A DNA stretch of 64,000 nt, taken from NCBI GenBank assembly GCA_963837325.1, contig CAWIMV010000001.1:186001-250000 (forward strand), written 5' to 3'. The notes beneath the pieces were generated by a model, which worked only from the letters and a program-made list of their open reading frames with translations, was not told where the DNA came from and made no database searches. The translations under genes and the position numbers were made by a program. Origin of the DNA: CAVQKZ01 sp963837325 (GTDB lineage Bacteria; Actinomycetota; Actinomycetes; Mycobacteriales; Jatrophihabitantaceae). Below are positions 1 to 8,729 of this stretch, piece by piece. Each line of letters begins with the position of its first letter. The stretch's first letter is position 1.

Positions 1-293
1 TGGATACCGACGACGGAGTACTTTTCGTCGTTGATCGAGAGCAGCTTCTGCTTGCGGCCGCCGCCGGGTCGACCGTCGGTCTCAATGACCAGCGGCATCG
101 ACCGGTTGACCAGATCGGTGACGGCTTTGCTGATCGTGGCCGGAGACAGATCGAGAGTCTCCGAGAGGCTGGCTCGAGTCTGGACGTTGCCGTTGGCATC
201 GCCGCGGGCAATGCCCTGGAACACGCGCACGAGCGGCTTAACGCCGACAACGCTCGACGCGAGACGAGTGGCAATCTCGTCCATCGAGGTCAT
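1..293 (-). CDS. ROK-family transcriptional regulator, N-terminal part (runs off the window)
   Basis: About 97 N-terminal residues are present; the rest lies before the window. A winged helix-turn-helix occupies roughly residues 40-62 (motif LDLSPATISKAVTDLV), followed by the wing sequence TDGRPGGGRKQKLLSIN. The Gly-Arg-rich wing leading into LSIN..KYSVVGI is typical of ROK repressors (XylR/NagC type), where the sugar-binding ROK domain would follow. The start ATG at 293 is chosen because the adjacent region is AT-rich and promoter-like. It is transcribed away from two small genes. Family assignment is fairly safe; the ligand cannot be told because the effector domain is missing. Confidence 0.75.
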   Translation of the reverse strand, partial: MTSMDEIATRLASSVVGVKPLVRVFQGIARGDANGNVQTRASLSETLDLSPATISKAVTDLVNRSMPLVIETDGRPGGGRKQKLLSINDEKYSVVGI

Positions 294-367
294 GGGCGTC
301 CTTTCCGGGGCTGTTGTGAACTATAGACCAAGAATGGTTCGCAGCAATAGTAATTCAGAAGTCAAAG

Positions 368-417
368 AAATTTCGCAAATAAATCTATTGACGAAATTTA
401 TCGAGGCGCTTTACGCT
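368..417 (+). promoter_or_regulatory. Promoter with inverted-repeat operator upstream of the 461 gene
   Basis: A perfect inverted repeat AAATTTCG (368-375) / CGAAATTT (392-399) sits in a markedly AT-rich stretch. A -35 TTGACG (388-393) overlaps its right arm, and 18 bp on there is an actinobacterial -10 TACGCT (412-417). NagC/Mlc-type ROK repressors bind ATTTC...GAAAT-like arms, although with shorter spacing, so this is a plausible site for the adjacent ROK protein. That link is inference. Confidence 0.5.
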
Positions 418-460
418 TGGCATCCGGCTTCACCAGCACCTGAGCCGAGAGGGGCCATCG

Positions 461-811
461 ATGTCCACCATCGAGCCGTACTTGGGAACCAGCGCCTTCA
501 ACGACCTGGCCGGTTCGCCCGCCCGCCGCGTCAGCCGCCAGGTCACGAAGTGCGTCGCGCAGATCGATGCCGGCACTCACGTGCAGTTGGCTCGTATCGA
601 CTCCACGGCCGAATTGCAGGCGGCCAAGGTCGACGCGATCGCCAGCGTCAGCCGGAAGGCCATGCAGGCCGTCGCGCTGCTCACTCAGATGGAAAGCCAG
701 CTCGCGCAGGCTGTGCCGCACGCGTCGGGTCGGTTGGCTGCGATCGCGGATTTGACCGCGGTGGCGATGAATGAAGTGGTTGTCGACGCCTCGCGTCGCG
801 TCAGGTGGTGA
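461..811 (+). CDS. Small helical protein of unknown function (116 aa)
   Basis: I do not recognise a characterised family. The protein is soluble, predicted almost entirely helical and Ala/Gln-rich. The middle part (ARIDSTAELQAAKVDAIASVS) and the part around LLTQMESQLAQAVPHASGRL look like amphipathic helices able to form a helical bundle or coiled coil. The start is supported by a purine-rich SD (GAGAGGGG) just upstream of ATG 461 and by a good promoter at 388-417. Its stop lies next to the SD of the following membrane-protein gene, so the two are probably co-transcribed and may work together. No function is proposed. Confidence 0.7.
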   Translation: MSTIEPYLGTSAFNDLAGSPARRVSRQVTKCVAQIDAGTHVQLARIDSTAELQAAKVDAIASVSRKAMQAVALLTQMESQLAQAVPHASGRLAAIADLTAVAMNEVVVDASRRVRW

Positions 812-816
812 GTGGT

Positions 817-1098
817 ATGACCCTCGTGTTCTGGCTGGTACTGATTGGCTATGCGGTCTTGATCTGTTGCGGATTGATTCGCGGGCGCCGCGATCGCGAG
901 CTCGCTGTAGTGCGCGAACAGCAAGCCCGGCTGCACCTCCAACGCGAGCAGTACGCGGCCGAGCGTCGCGTGCAAGCACTGGCCCAGCACGCCTTCGACC
1001 AACTGCTCGAGGGGGCGCGAGCGGCGAACGGCGGAGTGATGCCCGAGACGGCGCCGCCTCGGGAGACCTTCGATCTGGACCTGCGCCGCGCGATGTAG
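817..1098 (+). CDS. Small single-pass membrane protein of unknown function
   Basis: This is a 93-aa protein with one N-terminal transmembrane segment (about residues 3-22, LVFWLVLIGYAVLICCGLI). A basic stop-transfer RGRRDR follows, then a charged Glu/Gln/Arg-rich helix (about residues 30-70) that looks like a cytoplasmic coiled coil, and a short acidic tail. The ATG at 817 has AGGTGG eight bases upstream; in-frame GTG codons at 805 and 808 would overlap the previous gene and are less likely. It follows the 116-aa gene immediately, so a two-gene operon is likely. It converges on the LacI gene. Function unknown. Confidence 0.65.
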   Translation: MTLVFWLVLIGYAVLICCGLIRGRRDRELAVVREQQARLHLQREQYAAERRVQALAQHAFDQLLEGARAANGGVMPETAPPRETFDLDLRRAM

Positions 1099-1109
1099 CC
1101 CGCAGCGAG

Positions 1110-2132
1110 TCAGGCGGATTCGCGCGCCACGAGCTCGATCACGTCGGAAGACGGTTCGGGTGGCGCGGGCACACCTTGCCGCTCGGCGATGATTCCGGCG
1201 ATCAACTGGTGGGCGATGAGGGCGAGGTCCATTCTGATCGTCGTCAACGGCGGTGCGGCCAACGGTGCCAGCGGGACGTCGTCGACGCCGATCACCGCCA
1301 GGTCGCGGGGTGCGCCGAGGCCGCTGTTGCGCAGCCCGGCCAAGACGGCGAACGCGACGTCGTCGTTGTAGGCGCACACCGCGGTGACGCCGCGCCGCCG
1401 CCACACCGCTACGGCGCGGGCGGCCTCGCGCCCGTCGAGGGTCAAATGCTCGACGATGGGGGGCGCGAGGCCGGCGTCGCGGCACGCCGCTCGCACGCCC
1501 TTGAGCCGCGGGGTAAGAAACGCCGCCGTCAAGCGCTCGTCGTCGAAGGCGGCGTAGCCGAGTCGGCGGTGTCCGGCGGCCGCGAGGTGCTCGACCTGCA
1601 TTCGTCCCATCCGTGCCTGTGGCACGACCACCGACTGTCCCGAGCCTTGACGATCCTGATGCACGGTCGCCGCAAGCGGGATGCCGGCTTCGCGTAGCAC
1701 CGCCCGGTCCGGTTCGCTGACCGCGCCCAGCGAGATCACCCCCGCTGGCGAAACGTCGTGCCAGAGCGTGGACAGTGGCTGGCGCGGCTGCATCCGGCGG
1801 ATCAGCAACGACAAGCCGTGCACCGCGAGCTCGGTCGTGAGCTTCTCGACCATCTCGCTGAGTGCCGGCCCGAACGGCCAGTCGGGCAACAACAGCAGCA
1901 CCGTGTCGCTGCGTCCGCGGCGTAAGGCCCGGGCATGCGACGACGGGCGATAACGCAAAGCGCGGGCGGCGTCCAGCACGCGGGCGCGGGTCGGCTGGGG
2001 GATCGACTGGTCCGGCGCGTCATTGATCACGTAGCTGACCGTCGCCTGGGAGACGCCGGCCAGCCGGGCAACATCGGCGGCGGTCGCCCGGCGTCCGGGC
2101 GAAGCACTGTCGGTCAAATCCAGACTTGACAC
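1110..2132 (-). CDS. LacI-family transcriptional repressor
   Basis: A 340-aa LacI/GalR protein. The N-terminal helix-turn-helix is at residues 17-36 (TAADVARLAGVSQATVSYVI), followed by the hinge helix region (ARALRRGRSDTVLLLLP). A periplasmic-binding-protein-like effector domain fills the rest (VTAVCAYNDDVAFAVLAGLR and AVIGVDDVPLAPLAAPPLTTIRMD are the conserved ligand and dimer segments). The GTG start at 2132 has GGAGG eight bases upstream. It is divergent from the GH3 gene, whose promoter overlaps this gene's translation start. By position it is the likely local repressor of the GH3 and esterase genes. The inducer is unknown. Confidence 0.92.
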   Translation of the reverse strand: MSSLDLTDSASPGRRATAADVARLAGVSQATVSYVINDAPDQSIPQPTRARVLDAARALRYRPSSHARALRRGRSDTVLLLLPDWPFGPALSEMVEKLTTELAVHGLSLLIRRMQPRQPLSTLWHDVSPAGVISLGAVSEPDRAVLREAGIPLAATVHQDRQGSGQSVVVPQARMGRMQVEHLAAAGHRRLGYAAFDDERLTAAFLTPRLKGVRAACRDAGLAPPIVEHLTLDGREAARAVAVWRRRGVTAVCAYNDDVAFAVLAGLRNSGLGAPRDLAVIGVDDVPLAPLAAPPLTTIRMDLALIAHQLIAGIIAERQGVPAPPEPSSDVIELVARESA

Positions 2133-2154
2133 CCAAATCGCCTCCGCTTAGCGT
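2126..2154 (+). promoter_or_regulatory. Promoter for the GH3-esterase genes
   Basis: A perfect -35 TTGACA (2126-2131) is followed after 17 bp by an actinobacterial -10 TAGCGT (2149-2154), giving an expected transcript start near 2161, about 58 nt before the GH3 start codon. It overlaps the SD and first codons of the divergent LacI gene, an arrangement that suits cross-repression. Confidence 0.6.
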
Positions 2155-2218
2155 CGATTCACTTACTCGTATCAGTAGCGCCAACCAGGCGTACGTGTCC
2201 ACTCCGGTTGAGGTCGCG

Positions 2219-4792
2219 ATGTCTGTTCGCCGTGCCCGCAAGACGCTCCTATTGCGAGTTGCTGCCGCCGCGCTGGCGGTCATCGTCGCCCAGGGCGCCG
2301 GGGCGGCCCTCGCCCCGCCCGCCTCGTCCTCACCGGCCGGAACGGCGGCTGCTCGGCCCTGGATGGCACCCGGCCAGAGCCCGCAGCAGCGCGCGAGCGA
2401 ATTGCTGGCCCGCATGACGCTGGACGAGAAGATCGTGATGGTCCACGGCGACGCCTTCCCCACCGGCGGGACGTATGCCGGGCACATCCCGGCGAACACC
2501 CGGCTGGGTATTCCGGCCGTCGTGCTCGGCGACGGTCCCAACGGGGTGGGCAATGGCAGCACCGGCGTCACCGCCTTTCCGGTCGCGGTCACTGACGCCG
2601 CGGCGTTCGATCGCTCGCTCGCGCACAAGTACGGCGCCGCCCTCGGGGCCGAGCAGGCGGGCAAGGGCCACAACGTTGCCCTGGCGCCGACCATCAACAT
2701 TCTGCGCTCGCCGCTGTGGGGCCGCGAGGCCGAGACGTTCACGGAGGATCCTTACCTGAACGGTCAGACCGCGGTCGCCGAGGTCAGAGGCATCCAGAGC
2801 AATCACGTCATCGCCACCCCCAAGCACTTCGTGGCCAACAACCAGGAAACCGGGCGCTTGTCGTCGGCCACGGCCCAGTCAGTGGACGAGCGAGTCTCGC
2901 AGCGGGCGCTTCAGGAGATCTACTATCCCGGCTTCAAGGCCGCGGTGCAGCAGGGCCGGGCCGGGGCGGTGATGTGCTCCTACAACCAGATCAACGGCGC
3001 GTACGGCTGTGAGAACCCGCAAACGCTGTCCACGCTTGAGAAGAAGTGGGGCTGGCCCGGCTTCGTCATGTCGGACTGGTTCGCCACCCACAGCACCGTT
3101 GCGGCGGCGAATGCCGGGCTTGACATGGAGATGCCGACCGGCATGAACTTCGGGGCCGCACTCAAGCAGGCACTTCAGTCCGGCGCGGTCGCGATGACGA
3201 CGCTGAACGAAATGGTCCGGCGCATCCTCACCTCGATGTTCGCGGTCGGCCTGTTCGACCACCGGGTCACCGGCGGCGACTCGTCGATGGTCAGCACGGC
3301 GGCCCACCAGCGCCTGGCCCAGCAGATCACCGAGCAGGGCAGTGTGCTGCTGAAGAACGCCGACAACGTGCTGCCGCTGCGCAAGAACATCACGAAGATT
3401 GCCGTGGTCGGCGCCGACGCCTCAACCGAGCCCCAGGTGAGTGAGGGCGGCTCGGGCGCCGTCCTACCGACCGGCGGAGTGGTCACCGGTCTGCAAGGCA
3501 TCCGCGCCCGCGCCGGCAAGAACGTGCAGGTCACCTATTCACGCGGGACGCTCGGCACCGCGCCGCTCCCGGTGTTGGCCGGCCACGTGCTGACCCCGTC
3601 GGCGGGCACCGGGCCCGGCCTCACCGGCACGTACTACGCCTCGCCGGACTTCACCGGCCCGCCCGTTGCCACCCGCACCGATCCGTCCGTCGACGTCTCG
3701 TCGACGCCGGTCGCCGGGCTGCCCCGCGTCTGGTCGGCCCGGTGGACCGGGACGCTGACCCCACCCACCACCGGCGACTACCGCTTCTCGCTCAACGTTG
3801 CCGGGCAGGCGCGGCTGCGGATCGGCGGCACGCGGGTCATCGATGTCAAGTACGCCGACTTCGCCACGACCGCCCACGGTCTGGTGCACCTGCGGGCCGG
3901 CCAGCCCGTCCGGGTCGAGCTCGACTACACCAGCAATCGGGCCCTGATAGGCGGGGCCGTGCATCTCGGCTGGGCCCCGCCGGATCGACTGCAGCAGGAC
4001 GCGGTGCAGGCAGCCCGCGCGGCCGACGTTGCTGTGGTGTTCGTCAACGACAGCACGGGCGAGGGCAGCGACCGCACCGGCCTGGGTCTGCCTGGCGACC
4101 AGGACCGGTTGATTTCAGCTGTGGCAAAGGCCAACCGCCGCACCGTAGTCGTGCTCAACACCGGCGGGCCGGTGCTGATGCGGTGGCTGTCGAAGGTCGC
4201 CGGCGTGCTCGAGTCCTGGTATCCCGGCCAGGAAGGTGGCAGCGCCGAAGCCGCATTGCTCTTCGGCGACGTCGACCCATCCGGCCGCCTGCCGATGACG
4301 TTCCCGGCGAACGAACGGCAGGGCCCCGCGTCAAGTGCGGCCGACCTGCAGATCGACACCGAACGCTATGACGAAGGTCTGCTCGTGGGGTACCGGTGGT
4401 TCGACGCGATGCACACCCGGCCACTGTTCCCATTCGGCTACGGGCTGTCCTATACCAAATTCCGGTACGGCCGGCTGGCGGTGACGCAAACGGGCGCGAC
4501 GACTACTGTGCGGGTGCGGGTCACGAACACCGGATCGCGCGCCGGCTCTGACGTCGTGCAGTTGTACGTGAAGGCCCCGGCCGCCGCGCACGAGCCGCCG
4601 AAACAACTCAAGGACTACGGCAAGGTCACGCTGCGCCCAGGCGCATCGCGCACGGTCACGTTCCGGCTCGGACGCGATGCATTCGCCAGCTGGGACGGAC
4701 GCTGGAAGATCCACCCGGGCCGGTACCGCATCCTCGTTGGCAGTTCCGCGCGCGACATCGCGCTGTCCAAGACCGTCGTCATCGCGCCCTGA
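2219..4792 (+). CDS. Secreted GH3 beta-glycosidase with PA14 insert
   Basis: An 857-aa glycoside hydrolase family 3 enzyme (beta-glucosidase/beta-xylosidase type). The ATG at 2219 begins a clear Sec signal peptide (basic MSVRRARK, then an Ala/Val core, cleavage near residue 30-40). The GH3 barrel domain ends with the nucleophile Asp of MSDWFATHS (about D286). The second alpha/beta domain is interrupted by a PA14 domain at about residues 465-590 (LTGTYYASPDFTG to VHLGWAPPD), as in PA14-containing GH3 enzymes where it shapes substrate specificity. After PA14 come GEGSDR and the C-terminal fibronectin-III-like domain (about 745-857). It probably cleaves terminal beta-linked residues from plant oligosaccharides outside the cell. 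It is followed by a secreted esterase after 43 bp. Confidence 0.93.
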   Translation: MSVRRARKTLLLRVAAAALAVIVAQGAGAALAPPASSSPAGTAAARPWMAPGQSPQQRASELLARMTLDEKIVMVHGDAFPTGGTYAGHIPANTRLGIPAVVLGDGPNGVGNGSTGVTAFPVAVTDAAAFDRSLAHKYGAALGAEQAGKGHNVALAPTINILRSPLWGREAETFTEDPYLNGQTAVAEVRGIQSNHVIATPKHFVANNQETGRLSSATAQSVDERVSQRALQEIYYPGFKAAVQQGRAGAVMCSYNQINGAYGCENPQTLSTLEKKWGWPGFVMSDWFATHSTVAAANAGLDMEMPTGMNFGAALKQALQSGAVAMTTLNEMVRRILTSMFAVGLFDHRVTGGDSSMVSTAAHQRLAQQITEQGSVLLKNADNVLPLRKNITKIAVVGADASTEPQVSEGGSGAVLPTGGVVTGLQGIRARAGKNVQVTYSRGTLGTAPLPVLAGHVLTPSAGTGPGLTGTYYASPDFTGPPVATRTDPSVDVSSTPVAGLPRVWSARWTGTLTPPTTGDYRFSLNVAGQARLRIGGTRVIDVKYADFATTAHGLVHLRAGQPVRVELDYTSNRALIGGAVHLGWAPPDRLQQDAVQAARAADVAVVFVNDSTGEGSDRTGLGLPGDQDRLISAVAKANRRTVVVLNTGGPVLMRWLSKVAGVLESWYPGQEGGSAEAALLFGDVDPSGRLPMTFPANERQGPASSAADLQIDTERYDEGLLVGYRWFDAMHTRPLFPFGYGLSYTKFRYGRLAVTQTGATTTVRVRVTNTGSRAGSDVVQLYVKAPAAAHEPPKQLKDYGKVTLRPGASRTVTFRLGRDAFASWDGRWKIHPGRYRILVGSSARDIALSKTVVIAP

Positions 4793-4835
4793 GCGAACCC
4801 CGACGCCCAGAGCACGAAGCAGAAGGAGCATCGCC

Positions 4836-6422
4836 ATGAACGCACGTCGTCGCATCGCCCGCGTCAGCGGGGTCGCACTCGGGCTGTTGCTGATCGCCAC
4901 TGCCGCACCGGCCGCGGCCGAGGCCCACACCACTGCGCGGTCGCTGATCGTGCACACCGACAAGGGCAAGATCCGGGGCGCGCGCAGCGGCGGAGTCGAC
5001 AGCTTCCTCGGCATCCCGTACGCCGCCCCGCCCGTCGGCGTGCTGCGTTGGCAACCGCCGAAACCGCACCAGCCGTGGACCGGCGTGCGGTCCGCGACGC
5101 ACTACGGTCCGCGTTGCGCGGCGCTGGAGAGCACGAACGGCGCTCGCTCGAACTCCGAGAACTGCCTGTTCGTCAACGTGCAGCGCCCGACCGGTACGAG
5201 CGCGGGGCGTCAACTGCCGGTGTACGTCTTCATTCACGGCGGCGGCTTGGTGAACGGCAGCTCCAACCAGGCCGGCGGCGAGAAGATCGTCCGCGAGACG
5301 AACGCAATCGTCGTGTCGATGAACTACCGGCTCGGGGTGTTCGGCTTCCTCGGGCTGCCCGGACTGTCGCGGAACGGCGCGGGCAACTACGGGTTCCTGG
5401 ACCAGCAGGCCGCGCTGCGCTGGGTCCAGCGCAACATCGGCTCGTTCGGCGGCAACCCGCGACGCGTCACGCTCGGGGGTGAGTCCGCCGGCGCGTTCTC
5501 CGTCTGCGGTCATCTCGTCGCGCGCGGGTCGCGCGGGCTGTTCGCCCGGGCGATGATGCAGAGTGGTTCCTGCACCGACCGGCCTCGGCAGGAAACCGAG
5601 GCGGCGAGCGCGACGTACGCCGGCGCCGCGGGGTGTCCCACGTCGGCGACGGCGGTGCAGTGCCTGCGCGCGAAGCCGGCGGCGGCTCTGCTGGATGCCG
5701 GCGCGGGCTTCTCGCCGTCGTTGACCAGTGGCACCGAGGTGTTCCCGGTGCCGGCCGCGACTGCTGTTGCGCACGGCCGGTTCGCCCGCGTGCCCATCGT
5801 CAACGGCGCGAACCGCGATGAGGGCCGCACCTTCTCCCAGGGCTACATCGGCTCGACCAAGAGCCAATACGTCGACTGGGTCCAGACGACGTTCGGCGCC
5901 GACGCGGTGCGCGTGCTCGGGCACTATCCCTGGCCGGCGCACGCGACGAAGTTCACCGCCGCGTACCTGATCGGCGCGATCTTCACCGATTCCGGTCAGC
6001 TGGCCGGCATCGGCGGCTGCGGTGCGCTGCATACTGACCGGGCATTCGCGAAGTACGTTCCGACGTGGGCTTACGAGTTCGACGCCCGCAACGGCCCGGG
6101 CCTGACTCCGATCCCCGGCTACGTGTGGGGCGCCGGTCACGCGGCCGAGCTGGCCTACTTGTTCCCGAGCTTCGACAACGGGACGCCGATTGCGCCGACG
6201 TTCAACGCCGGCGAGCGGCAGCTGTCCCGGGACATGATCCAGTACTGGGGCGGTTTCGTGTTCACCGGCAGCCCCAACGCGCACGGGCTGACGTACTGGC
6301 CTCGGTTCGATCTGACCGGCCGCATCCTGTCCCTGCGGGTTGCCGGTCGGAGCGCAACGATCGGTGTCCAGGCGTATGCGGCTGAGCACCAGTGCGCGTT
6401 CTGGAACTCCGTCGACGCGTAG
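4836..6422 (+). CDS. Secreted type-B carboxylesterase
   Basis: A 528-aa alpha/beta-hydrolase of the carboxylesterase type B (cholinesterase-like) family. An N-terminal signal peptide (ARVSGVALGLLLIATAAPAAAEA) precedes the family hallmark FLGIPYAAPPVG. The oxyanion loop is FIHGGG, the nucleophile is Ser about 217 in GGESAGA, the acid is Glu about 329 in NRDEGRT and the base is His about 435 in WGAGHAAE, so the triad is complete. ATG 4836 has a strong SD (AGAAGGAG). It lies 43 bp behind the GH3 gene in the same direction, so it is probably co-transcribed. It likely removes ester groups from plant-derived or other esters; the natural substrate cannot be named. Confidence 0.92.
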   Translation: MNARRRIARVSGVALGLLLIATAAPAAAEAHTTARSLIVHTDKGKIRGARSGGVDSFLGIPYAAPPVGVLRWQPPKPHQPWTGVRSATHYGPRCAALESTNGARSNSENCLFVNVQRPTGTSAGRQLPVYVFIHGGGLVNGSSNQAGGEKIVRETNAIVVSMNYRLGVFGFLGLPGLSRNGAGNYGFLDQQAALRWVQRNIGSFGGNPRRVTLGGESAGAFSVCGHLVARGSRGLFARAMMQSGSCTDRPRQETEAASATYAGAAGCPTSATAVQCLRAKPAAALLDAGAGFSPSLTSGTEVFPVPAATAVAHGRFARVPIVNGANRDEGRTFSQGYIGSTKSQYVDWVQTTFGADAVRVLGHYPWPAHATKFTAAYLIGAIFTDSGQLAGIGGCGALHTDRAFAKYVPTWAYEFDARNGPGLTPIPGYVWGAGHAAELAYLFPSFDNGTPIAPTFNAGERQLSRDMIQYWGGFVFTGSPNAHGLTYWPRFDLTGRILSLRVAGRSATIGVQAYAAEHQCAFWNSVDA

Positions 6423-6427
6423 GGCGC

Positions 6428-7300
6428 TCAGCCCGGCCGGGCCGGCTGGGACTTGATCGGGTGGCCGCTGGCCAAGATCGCGGTGGTCAGGGCCTCGACC
6501 GGGTCGGTCGCGGCGCGCGGGCTGGTCAGTAGCACCAGGTCGATTTCGCCGACGTCGGGCAGCCCGGAGTCGGCCGGCAGTTCGATCAAGTCGTCGGGGA
6601 CCAGCGTGCGCGCAAAGATGGCCACGCCGAGCCCGGCGCGTGCGGCGGCGACGACACCGAGGACGCCGCGAACGGTGCACGTCACCCGGTAGGCGATCCC
6701 GGTCTGTTCGAGGGCCTGCACGCCCAGAGATCGGCTGATGCTTGGTGCCTGGTAGACGACGAGCGGAACTGGTCGGTCCGGTTCCAGCCGAGTGCCCGCC
6801 GCCGCGGCCCACACCAGGCGGTCGCGTCGTACCAACCGGCCGTGGCCCTCGCCGGCGCTCTGCTTGACGAAGGCGACGTCCAGGTGACCGGATTCGACGC
6901 GGCGCTGGAGGGTGCCGCTCTGCGAGACGGTCAGCTCGAGGTCGATGCGAGGGTAGAGCTGACGGAAGTCCCGCAGAATCCGCGGCACCGGGCTCAGCGC
7001 CAGATCATCGGTCACCCCGAACCGGATCCGGCCGCTCAGCCCCGAGCCGGTGAAGTACCCGACCGCCTGCTCGTGGGCGGCCAGGATGGAACGGGCGAAC
7101 CCGGCCATCGCCTCGCCGTCGGCCGTCAGCGTGACGCTGCGGGTGTCGCGGACGAACAACGGGCGACCGACCGCCTGCTCCAACCGACGCACGTGCTGGC
7201 TGGCTGTCGGTTGTCCGATGCCGAGCGACTCGGCCGCTTGGGTGAAGCTCAGCGTCTGCGTGACGGCGAGGAACGTGCGCAGCAGTTCGGGGTCGTACAC
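6428..7300 (-). CDS. LysR-family transcriptional regulator
   Basis: A 290-aa LysR regulator. The N-terminal winged HTH is at residues 15-37 (LSFTQAAESLGIGQPTASQHVRRLE). The effector-binding domain begins near residue 88 (SGRIRFGVTDDLA) and has the usual two-lobed pattern. The GTG start at 7300 has GAGGAG upstream. It is divergent from an MFS transporter across 61 bp of AT-rich DNA, the standard arrangement of a LysR activator with its target exporter. Its stop lies 5 bp from the esterase stop on the other strand. Confidence 0.9.
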   Translation of the reverse strand: MYDPELLRTFLAVTQTLSFTQAAESLGIGQPTASQHVRRLEQAVGRPLFVRDTRSVTLTADGEAMAGFARSILAAHEQAVGYFTGSGLSGRIRFGVTDDLALSPVPRILRDFRQLYPRIDLELTVSQSGTLQRRVESGHLDVAFVKQSAGEGHGRLVRRDRLVWAAAAGTRLEPDRPVPLVVYQAPSISRSLGVQALEQTGIAYRVTCTVRGVLGVVAAARAGLGVAIFARTLVPDDLIELPADSGLPDVGEIDLVLLTSPRAATDPVEALTTAILASGHPIKSQPARPG

Positions 7301-7319
7301 GGCGACTCCTCGCGATCAT

Positions 7320-7345
7320 TTGATATCGCAATAACACTAATTCAA
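7320..7345. promoter_or_regulatory. Possible LysR binding region between regulator and exporter
   Basis: The 61-bp gap between the LysR and MFS genes is strikingly AT-rich for this genome. It contains a dyad TTGA (7320-7323) ... TCAA (7342-7345) enclosing the divergent promoters. LysR proteins bind interrupted dyads with T and A at the arms. The assignment rests on position and dyad only. Confidence 0.35.
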
Positions 7346-7361
7346 TCAATTCACTTTGAGA

Positions 7362-8729
7362 ATGGCCCGCGGGCGACGATCATCAGCAGTACCCACACGT
7401 AACGATGATTTGGATGCCGTGACCGCGCCCGCCACCGTCGACCGTCCCTGCCCCTCCACCGAACCGTCCACCCGCGCGAGCACCTTCAGCTCGCTGCACA
7501 CCCGCAATTTCCGGCTCTTCGCGTCTGGACAGATCGTGTCCAACACCGGTTCGTGGGTGCAGCGGATCGCGCAGGACTGGCTGGTGCTCAGCATCACCGG
7601 AAGTGCCGCCGCCGTAGGCGTCACCACCGCAATGCAATTCCTGCCGACCCTCCTGTTCGGCCTTATCGGCGGTTTGATCGCCGACCGCTACCCGAAGCGC
7701 CGCGTGCTGCTGGCCACCCAGGTCGGGATGGCGACGATGGCCGCGGCGCTGGCGGTGTTGACGCTGTCGCACCAGGTCGTCGTGTGGCACGTCTACCTCA
7801 TCGCGTTCGGGCTGGGCGTGGTCACGGCGGTCGACAATCCGACCCGGCAGTCGTTCGTCAACGAGATGGTCGGCCCGGCCCAGTTGCGCAACGCGATCGG
7901 CATCAACTCGGCGGTGTTCCAGCTCGGCGCGCTGATCGGACCGGCCATCAGCGGAATCCTGATCAACGCCGTCGGCTCCGGCTACGCATTCGCGGTGAAC
8001 GCCGGCTCGTACGCGGCCTCGTTCCTCGCCCTGCTCCTCATGCGCGACGCCGAGCTCATCAGGTTGCCGCAAGCGCCACCTGGCGCACGGCAATTGCGCG
8101 ACGGACTTCGCTACGTCACCGGCCATGCCGAAGTCCTATGGCCGACCGTGCTGGTGGGCGTATTCGGGGTCTTCACCGTCAACCTGTCAGTGACGCTCGC
8201 GGCCTACGCCAAGTCCGTGTTCAACTCCGGGCCTGGCGGATACGGGCTGCTGAGCGCAGTCGTCGCCGTCGGCTCCCTCGCCGGCGCGCTGGTCTCGACC
8301 CGGCTGCCCCGGCCGCGGCTGCGCACGCTGATCCGCCTCGGCGCCGCGTTGGCCGCGTTGTACGTGCTCGCGTCCGCTGTCCCGGGCCACGCCGCTTACT
8401 TGCTCGTCCTCGTCGGCGTCGGTGCGGCCACGTTGCTGCTGTTCACCTCGGCCAACTCGGCCGTCCAGCTGGCCGCCGGCGACGCCATCCGCGGACGGGT
8501 CATGGGCGTTTACCTGCTTGTGTTCATCGGCAGTGGCGCCGTGGGCGGCCCGATCGTCGGCAGCATCGACCAGCACCTGGGCCCACGCGTCGGCATGCTG
8601 CTCGCCGGAGTGGTTCCGGCACTGGCGATCGCGGTCATCGCCGTCAAGCTGGCCCGCGACTCCGGCTTGCGCGTGGGGCTGCACGCGGACGGGACGCTAA
8701 GGCAGCGCCTAGCCTTGGTCCAGCGCTGA
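7362..8729 (+). CDS. MFS transporter, EntS/DHA3-type exporter
   Basis: A roughly 455-aa major facilitator protein with about 12 transmembrane helices. The MFS motif between helices 2 and 3 is GGLIADRYPKRR, and FRLFASGQIVSNTGSWVQRIAQDWLV is typical of the MFS_3/EntS-like group (siderophore and drug exporters). The N-terminus is uncertain: ATG 7362 is taken here, but GTG 7419 would remove a poorly conserved 19-residue leader. It is divergent from the LysR regulator, which probably controls it. Its 3' end overlaps the convergent SIS gene by 21 nt. The exported compound is unknown; there is no siderophore gene nearby. Confidence 0.87.
   Translation: MARGRRSSAVPTRNDDLDAVTAPATVDRPCPSTEPSTRASTFSSLHTRNFRLFASGQIVSNTGSWVQRIAQDWLVLSITGSAAAVGVTTAMQFLPTLLFGLIGGLIADRYPKRRVLLATQVGMATMAAALAVLTLSHQVVVWHVYLIAFGLGVVTAVDNPTRQSFVNEMVGPAQLRNAIGINSAVFQLGALIGPAISGILINAVGSGYAFAVNAGSYAASFLALLLMRDAELIRLPQAPPGARQLRDGLRYVTGHAEVLWPTVLVGVFGVFTVNLSVTLAAYAKSVFNSGPGGYGLLSAVVAVGSLAGALVSTRLPRPRLRTLIRLGAALAALYVLASAVPGHAAYLLVLVGVGAATLLLFTSANSAVQLAAGDAIRGRVMGVYLLVFIGSGAVGGPIVGSIDQHLGPRVGMLLAGVVPALAIAVIAVKLARDSGLRVGLHADGTLRQRLALVQR

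Noticed and set aside
4779..6812. A 677-codon open frame on the minus strand across the esterase gene.
   Set aside because: It is the antisense of the carboxylesterase, with Arg/Gly/Pro-rich composition and no recognisable domain; long antisense frames are expected at this GC content.
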